From Paenibacillus sp. LHD-38 (GTDB taxonomy: Bacteria > Bacillota > Bacilli > Paenibacillales > Paenibacillaceae), in NCBI RefSeq assembly GCF_031157315.1, contig NZ_JAVIFU010000001.1, positions 310,001-374,000 of the forward strand: a stretch of 64,000 nucleotides of DNA, in the 5' to 3' direction. Of the stretch, positions 60,071-64,000 are shown piece by piece; position 1 is the stretch's first letter; every line of letters starts with the position of its first letter. The translations under genes were made by a program, and so were the position numbers. Below the pieces are notes generated by a model. It did not search any database and was not told where the DNA came from. It was given only the letters and a program-made list of their open reading frames with translations.

Positions 60071-60510
60071 TGAACGAACGCCTGCCGGATTACGCCGTCA
60101 CACACGCGAATATAGCGATAACGGCGACGTCAGGCGGGCAGGTAGCGGCAGGCGTTGAGCTCTGCAGGCGAATAAGGACGGAGGAGGGCCGTACGGTGTA
60201 CGAGCCTTATTTTGTGATGTCGTGGATCCGCGGCGACCTCCGTACGTTCCAAAAGGGCCAAGGTGAAATTTCAGGTAATAATATGCTATCTCCGGAGGGA
60301 AAAAAAGCCGCGGAGAAAGAGCTGCAGCAGAGTCTCGGCGTTGATTTCCTTAAAAAATCCCATACAAAGAAGCAGGAATACGTAGCCAATCTTAAAAAGG
60401 CGATTCGCGACGCTGACGGGGTCGTATACGCAAATCTCATCGAAATGAGCTTTTTCCGCAGAGGACGGCATCAGCCGTTTATGCATAGCTTTTCGTCTTC
60501 ACGTCTATAG
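60070..60510 (+). CDS. Phage-like protein of unknown function with repeat-derived C-terminus (146 aa)
   Basis: ATG 60070 overlaps the cold-shock stop. The protein opens [18 protein letters not shown] and has a SPEGKKAAEKELQQSLGVDFLKK segment. The last ~22 residues (FFRRGRHQPFMHSFSS) are coded by a partial copy of the dispersed repeat at 60441-60486, so the original end of the protein has probably been replaced. I do not recognise a family for the rest. Confidence 0.6.
   Translation: MNERLPDYAVTHANIAITATSGGQVAAGVELCRRIRTEEGRTVYEPYFVMSWIRGDLRTFQKGQGEISGNNMLSPEGKKAAEKELQQSLGVDFLKKSHTKKQEYVANLKKAIRDADGVVYANLIEMSFFRRGRHQPFMHSFSSSRL
60441..60486 (+). repeat. Dispersed two-hairpin repeat, right-half copy inside a reading frame
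   Basis: From CGAAATGAGCTTTTT through the hairpin ACGGC-ATCA-GCCGT (60465-60478) it aligns with 41654-41696 with about six to seven changes in ~43 bases. The hairpin arms are unchanged while the loop differs. Confidence 0.75.
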
Positions 60511-60537
60511 ATCAATCACCTTGGGGGATAGCGGCAC

Positions 60538-60832
60538 ATGAAATTCATTCATGATTATAGACATTTTATTGAAGTAGGGTGTACGTCTTGCGGCAGGAAG
60601 CACACGGTTCAAAAAGGAAGCTATAACGTAACTATGCAAGGATATTCGTTCCATTAGTTGTTCTTGCGGCCTAGTGGCAATCACGGCGATTAAGGAAAAA
60701 CGAAATTGGACAAGCAAAGCGGATCCTAATGACATAATGAAGCGAAGCAAAGCGACAACGACCAAAATGATGCTAGTTATTAGTTTTGTTATCGTTTTTT
60801 TCGCGGGTGAAATGGTTTATATGTTCCAATAG
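60538..60832 (+). pseudogene. Zinc-ribbon plus membrane helix small gene, frameshifted
   Basis: ATG 60538 is 9 nt after GGGGGA. It reads MKFIHDYRHFIEVGCTSCGRKHTV and stops at TAG 60655. In the next frame the sequence continues DIRSISCSCGLVAITAIKEKRNW and ends in a membrane helix (MLVISFVIVFFAGEMVYMF) at 60832. Joined by a one-base shift near 60638 it would give CxxC...CxC plus one helix. Recent decay of a small phage or membrane protein is likely. Confidence 0.55.
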
Positions 60833-61140
60833 TGAGCGATTTACGAAATCAAAAATTTTCGATTGCATGTATAAGCCCCGAGAAATAGGTGCATGATAGT
60901 ATTGACGGTGTGAAGAGAGGTGTGGTTCCGTTGGACCAATTGGTGCTAGGGCTGCAGGAGGAACTTATTTAATTTAATCACTAAGCTTTTATGAAAGCGA
61001 GGGGTTGTGCCGCAGAGCACTTCTGAACACACACGCTTATTGCAATCCATTAAAACGGAATGCAAAAGCGGTGCCCAAGTATTCTTAATAATGTGAAGTG
61101 TTAGATGTGAAGAGACTCGAACGATCAAACACCGTCGAAA
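60833..61140. other. Gap with a 13-codon gene stump
   Basis: About 300 bp. At 60931-60972 a TTG start behind AGAGAGGTG opens MDQLVLGLQEELI and stops at once. This looks like the amputated start of a gene. Nothing else is supported before the terminator. Confidence 0.4.
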
Positions 61141-61167
61141 GAGGAGCCTGAAAAGGCTCCTTTTTTC
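61141..61167 (+). terminator. Rho-independent terminator before the IS remnant
   Basis: GGAGCC/GGCTCC hairpin followed by T6. A left-half copy of the dispersed repeat begins at the end of the T-tract. Confidence 0.85.
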
Positions 61168-61190
61168 TACATATAAGAATTTACATGTTT
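61168..61190 (+). repeat. Dispersed repeat, truncated left-half copy
   Basis: ACATATAAGAATTTACATG directly follows a terminator T-tract and aligns with the first 20 bases of copy 1; it then breaks off where the putative IS end starts. Confidence 0.55.
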
Positions 61191-61197
61191 TGGGTTT

Positions 61198-61218
61198 GGG
61201 GTAAGCGAAGCTTACCCC
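61198..61218. mobile_element. Hairpin possibly marking the end of an IS91-like element
   Basis: GGGGTAAGC and GCTTACCCC form a perfect 9-bp stem with a GAA loop, 28 bp before the transposase start. IS91-type elements have terminal hairpins rather than inverted-repeat pairs. Confidence 0.4.
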
Positions 61219-61246
61219 TTATTTAAATTTTTGGTAGAATGGAGAT

Positions 61247-61468
61247 ATGGACTCGAACATCTTAAAGGAAATCTTCCTCGATAAACATCAACATTGGGAT
61301 ACGTTTGTAGAAAAACATAAAGAGCATATTCGGCCAAATGTCCTCAAAGAGATACAAAAGTTCCGTGGTTGTGGCGATCCTAGAAATGGATTTAAAATTT
61401 TAGTCTGCGAAGGATGTCATGACATACGGAGAGTGCCCTATCGTTGTAAAGGTCGTTTTTGCACAACA
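61247..61468 (+). pseudogene. IS91-like transposase, N-terminal fragment
   Basis: It opens MDSNILKEIFLDKHQHWDTF and has the transposase zinc-binding pattern KFRGCGDPRNGFKILVCEGC and VPYRCKGRFCTT. The full enzyme (~380-400 residues) should continue with the next Cys pair and the catalytic Tyr domain. Here the similarity stops at ~61468 and unrelated sequence follows, so most of the element is deleted. Confidence 0.8.
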
Positions 61469-61487
61469 CTGGAAAGTTGCGTGCGTC

Positions 61488-61673
61488 ATGTCACTTACGA
61501 GTGCAATGCTAATTGTAATTGCAGTTCTGTTATTCTGTATTTGGTTGACTTTTATAAACTTCGTCCAAGATATTTCAAGAGAACTGAGTGGAATTTCAAA
61601 TGCTATATATGTTTTGAAAGCAAAGGATATCTTGGACGAGGAGAATGAGACGGAAATGCAGGCAGTAGAATAG
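61488..61673 (+). CDS. Small membrane protein of unknown function (61 aa)
   Basis: From ATG 61488: a hydrophobic helix (TSAMLIVIAVLLFCIWLTFINFV) and an acidic helical tail (ISRELSGISNAIYVLKAKDILDEENETEMQAVE). A GGAAAG lies 11 nt upstream. It begins at the break point of the transposase fragment, so its original 5' end may be missing. Confidence 0.5.
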   Translation: MSLTSAMLIVIAVLLFCIWLTFINFVQDISRELSGISNAIYVLKAKDILDEENETEMQAVE

Positions 61674-61758
61674 AAGTTGCTTATAAGCGGAGACACACCC
61701 CGCTCTCCTATGGTAAAATCGCTTTACTATAAGGGAGAAATTCGGATCGGGGATGTCC

Positions 61759-63372
61759 ATGTACAAAATATTGCTCGTAGACGACGAAGCCGGTGTCCGC
61801 GAAGGCATCCGCAGACGGATCGCTTGGCAGGAGCACGGCTTCGATTGCGTGGGAGATTGCGAGAATGGCTTTGAAGCGCTGGAGGCGGCGGAGCGGCTGG
61901 CGCCCGATATCGTGTTGACGGATATCAATATGCCGTTCATGGACGGGCTGGAGCTGACCCGCCAGCTGGCCGAGCGGTGCCCGCATGCCAAGGTCATCAT
62001 TCTGACCGGATATGACGATTTCGATTATGCGCAGCAGGCCGTGAAGCTGAAAGTGATGGACTTTATCCTGAAACCGATTACATCAAACGAACTTACAGCC
62101 GTCCTAGAGAAGGTGCGGGGGGAGCTGGATGCGGAGAAGCTGCGGCGGGAGAACCTCGACCTGCTGAAGCGCCAGCTGCACGAAAGCCTGCCTCTGCTCA
62201 AAGAGCGGTTTCTAGAACGCCTTGTAAGCGCGGATATTGGACAGCGCGAGGCGGAGGAGCGGATCGCTTATTTCAGGCTGCCGCTGGAGGGACCGGACTA
62301 CATCGTGTTCGCCGCCGATGTCGACCGTTTCGCCGAATCGCATCCGGAGGCAGATCATGAGCTGCTGAGATTCGCCGTCTTTAATATCATGCAGGAAATC
62401 GCGGGCCGTGAAGACGGCGCCGCCGTATTTCGCACGCGCGAGGAGAAGATCGTCTGTATTCTTTCCGGCGAAGGCGCAGATGCCCTGCTTGACCAAGCGC
62501 AGCAGCTGGCCGAAGAAATTCGCCATGCGGTAGAAACCTATTTGCGCTTCACCGTGACGATCGGCATCGGCAGGCCGGAAACGGGCTTGCGCGGAATCCG
62601 CCGTTCTAGCCGGTCCGCTCTAGCCGCGCTCGATTACAGGTTTATGCTGGGCAGCAATCGGCTGATCAGCATCATGGATATGGAATGTCGCCGGGAGAGC
62701 GGAGATTCCGTGCCTTCGTCCTGGGAGAAGAAGCTGCTCGTCGGCGTGAAGACCGGGACTCGCGAGGAGGTAAGCCGAGCGATTACGAGCATCGTCAGCC
62801 ATCTGAAAACCTCGAATTTGTCGATCAGTCAGTGCTACATCCGCATCCAGAAAATATTGATTTCACTCATGCACACGCTGGACGAGCTGGGCGGATCCGA
62901 TGCGGAGCCGTTCGGCGACCGCGTGAATCCGCTCACGGACATCTACGCGTTCAAGACGCTGGAGGATATCGAAAGTTGGCTGCATGCCACATGCCTTCGC
63001 GCCGTAGGCCGGATTGCGGATGCGCGGAACGATTTGGCCGAAACGCAGATTCGCAGGGCGGAGGCATATATTAAAGAGAACTACCATCTGCAAGAGCTCT
63101 CGCTGAAGACCATCTGCCAGGAGGTCCATATGAGCAGCAGCTATTTCAGCGCTTTGTTCAAACAGCAGACAGGCAGGACGTTTGTCGAATATCTGACCGC
63201 CCAGCGGTTAGAGAAAGCCAGGGAGCTGCTCAAATTCACCGATCTCAAAACGTACGAAATTGCAGCTAGGACGGGATACGCCGACCCGCATTATTTTAGC
63301 GTCCTGTTCAAGAAGACGACCGGCGAGACACCGTCCGAATACCGCCAGAAGACGGCGGTGGAGAAGCCGTGA
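61759..63372 (+). CDS. YesN-type response regulator with AraC domain, GC-rich
   Basis: 537 residues from ATG 61759 (after CGGGGA); ATG 61753 is closer to the site and less likely. Receiver with Asp55 in LTDINMP and switch Lys in ILKPITS. A long central region follows, then a C-terminal AraC domain (ELSLKTICQEVHMSSSYFSALFKQ; IAARTGYADPHYFSVLFKK). The gene is markedly GC-richer than the rest of the window, with GCC/CTG/CGG codons. It overlaps the following kinase gene (GTGA). Confidence 0.92.
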   Translation: MYKILLVDDEAGVREGIRRRIAWQEHGFDCVGDCENGFEALEAAERLAPDIVLTDINMPFMDGLELTRQLAERCPHAKVIILTGYDDFDYAQQAVKLKVMDFILKPITSNELTAVLEKVRGELDAEKLRRENLDLLKRQLHESLPLLKERFLERLVSADIGQREAEERIAYFRLPLEGPDYIVFAADVDRFAESHPEADHELLRFAVFNIMQEIAGREDGAAVFRTREEKIVCILSGEGADALLDQAQQLAEEIRHAVETYLRFTVTIGIGRPETGLRGIRRSSRSALAALDYRFMLGSNRLISIMDMECRRESGDSVPSSWEKKLLVGVKTGTREEVSRAITSIVSHLKTSNLSISQCYIRIQKILISLMHTLDELGGSDAEPFGDRVNPLTDIYAFKTLEDIESWLHATCLRAVGRIADARNDLAETQIRRAEAYIKENYHLQELSLKTICQEVHMSSSYFSALFKQQTGRTFVEYLTAQRLEKARELLKFTDLKTYEIAARTGYADPHYFSVLFKKTTGETPSEYRQKTAVEKP

Positions 63373-64000
63373 ATATGTTCCGTTTCAAGAGCATCCAATC
63401 CAACATTGCCGCGGCCTTCGTTGTGCTCATCCTGCTTACGGCAGTCTTCATGGGCGTGATCTCCTACCAGCTTTCGGCCGTTGCGGTCCGCGATACGGCT
63501 AAGGATTTTACGGGGGAGCTCGTCGAGCAGGTTAACGCCAACATCCAGTCCTACGTGACCAATATGGAAAATATTTCGCTGCTCGTCCTGAGCCACCGGC
63601 CTGTCCGCGAATATTTGTCTCAGGATGCCGAAAATGACGGGAGCATCTCCGAATTTTTTCGCACGATTATGATTTCACGCAAGGATATTGCCTCGATCAG
63701 CGCATTCGGTTATGAAGGGCAGAGGTTCGTTTCCGACCGCAATGGCGCAAGGCTTAATCCGAACGTCAATGCGGCCGGCCAATCCTGGTTCCGGGAAGCG
63801 CGGGCTGCGGAAGGCCGTACGGTCGTCTCGCCGCCTCATGTGCAGCCGGTATTCGACGACGACTACCGGTGGGTGGTATCCCTGAGCCGGGAGATTCGAA
63901 GCGCAGATAATACGAGAGGGCTGGGGGTGCTGCTCGTCGATCTGAACTTCAGCGTGATCAACGACATCGTGAGCCAGATCGAGCTCGGCAAGCGGGGGTA
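63369..64000 (+). CDS. YesM-type sensor histidine kinase, N-terminal part (3' end outside window)
   Basis: GTG 63369 overlaps the regulator stop; ATG 63375 is an alternative. About 210 residues are visible: a membrane helix (NIAAAFVVLILLTAVFMGVISY) and a dCache-like extracytoplasmic domain (VEQVNANIQSYVTNMENIS, ISAFGYEGQRFVSDRNG, AAGQSWFREARAAEGRTVVSPPH, WVVSLSREIR, GVLLVDLNF). It resembles the YesM at 1809 in architecture. The kinase core lies beyond the window. It pairs with the preceding YesN. Confidence 0.88.
   Translation, partial: MNMFRFKSIQSNIAAAFVVLILLTAVFMGVISYQLSAVAVRDTAKDFTGELVEQVNANIQSYVTNMENISLLVLSHRPVREYLSQDAENDGSISEFFRTIMISRKDIASISAFGYEGQRFVSDRNGARLNPNVNAAGQSWFREARAAEGRTVVSPPHVQPVFDDDYRWVVSLSREIRSADNTRGLGVLLVDLNFSVINDIVSQIELGKRG

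Overview
The window looks like chromosome from a spore-forming, aerobic Gram-positive bacterium of the Paenibacillus type. This rests on YesM/YesN-type two-component pairs, an alpha/beta SASP with a sigma-G-like promoter, the CwlJ/GerQ pair, a YjcZ-like peptide, a Trp T-box leader, strong AGGAGG ribosome sites and many GH/CBM-type sugar genes. Most of the window has ordinary mid-GC composition. The last ~2.2 kb is clearly more GC-rich. No rRNA, tRNA or CRISPR array was found.

Layout. 1-5256: end of a CBM-like protein, a sugar-binding lipoprotein, and a YesM/YesN histidine kinase and regulator. 5265-12247: carbohydrate block with an ArsR-like regulator, a cupin-AraC regulator, an alpha-xylosidase (GH31), a sugar isomerase-like protein and a Gfo/Idh/MocA oxidoreductase. 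12457-17715: envelope block with PadR/DUF1700/DUF4097, an amidase, a CAP protein with six 36-bp repeats, a LysM-3D protein and a polysaccharide deacetylase. 17859-25633: FAH-family hydrolase, Fur-controlled FhuF-like reductase, chemoreceptor, Zur-like-controlled permease pair, T-box/trpS. 25767-30937: spore genes (SASP, GerQ, CwlJ, YjcZ-like), heme O synthase and SCO1. 31071-36141: MFS transporter, transglutaminase, class B PBP. 36346-39958: four-gene Mn/Zn ABC transporter with two MntR-like sites. 40126-56537: orphan solute-binding protein, HAD, ThuA, MurJ-like flippase, VanRS-like two-component system, copper-amine-oxidase-N lipoprotein, thioredoxin, heme A synthase, HEPN protein, SDR, Fe-S genes (NfuA, YuzB, YutJ, ErpA) and MqnE.

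56540-61690 is an eroded mobile region: two opposing pieces of a tyrosine recombinase, Xre-type regulators, small phage-like genes (one with a frameshift, one without a start codon), a cold-shock protein, an AT-rich DUF3189 gene and the stump of an IS91-like transposase. Beyond it is a GC-rich YesN/YesM pair that runs off the end.

The most unusual signal is a dispersed ~100-bp repeat, seen in two full and two partial copies. Its left end abuts the T-tract of a Rho-independent terminator in all three cases where that end is present. It can fold into two hairpins, and the outer stem shows a compensatory change between copies. One partial copy forms the 3' end of a phage-like reading frame.
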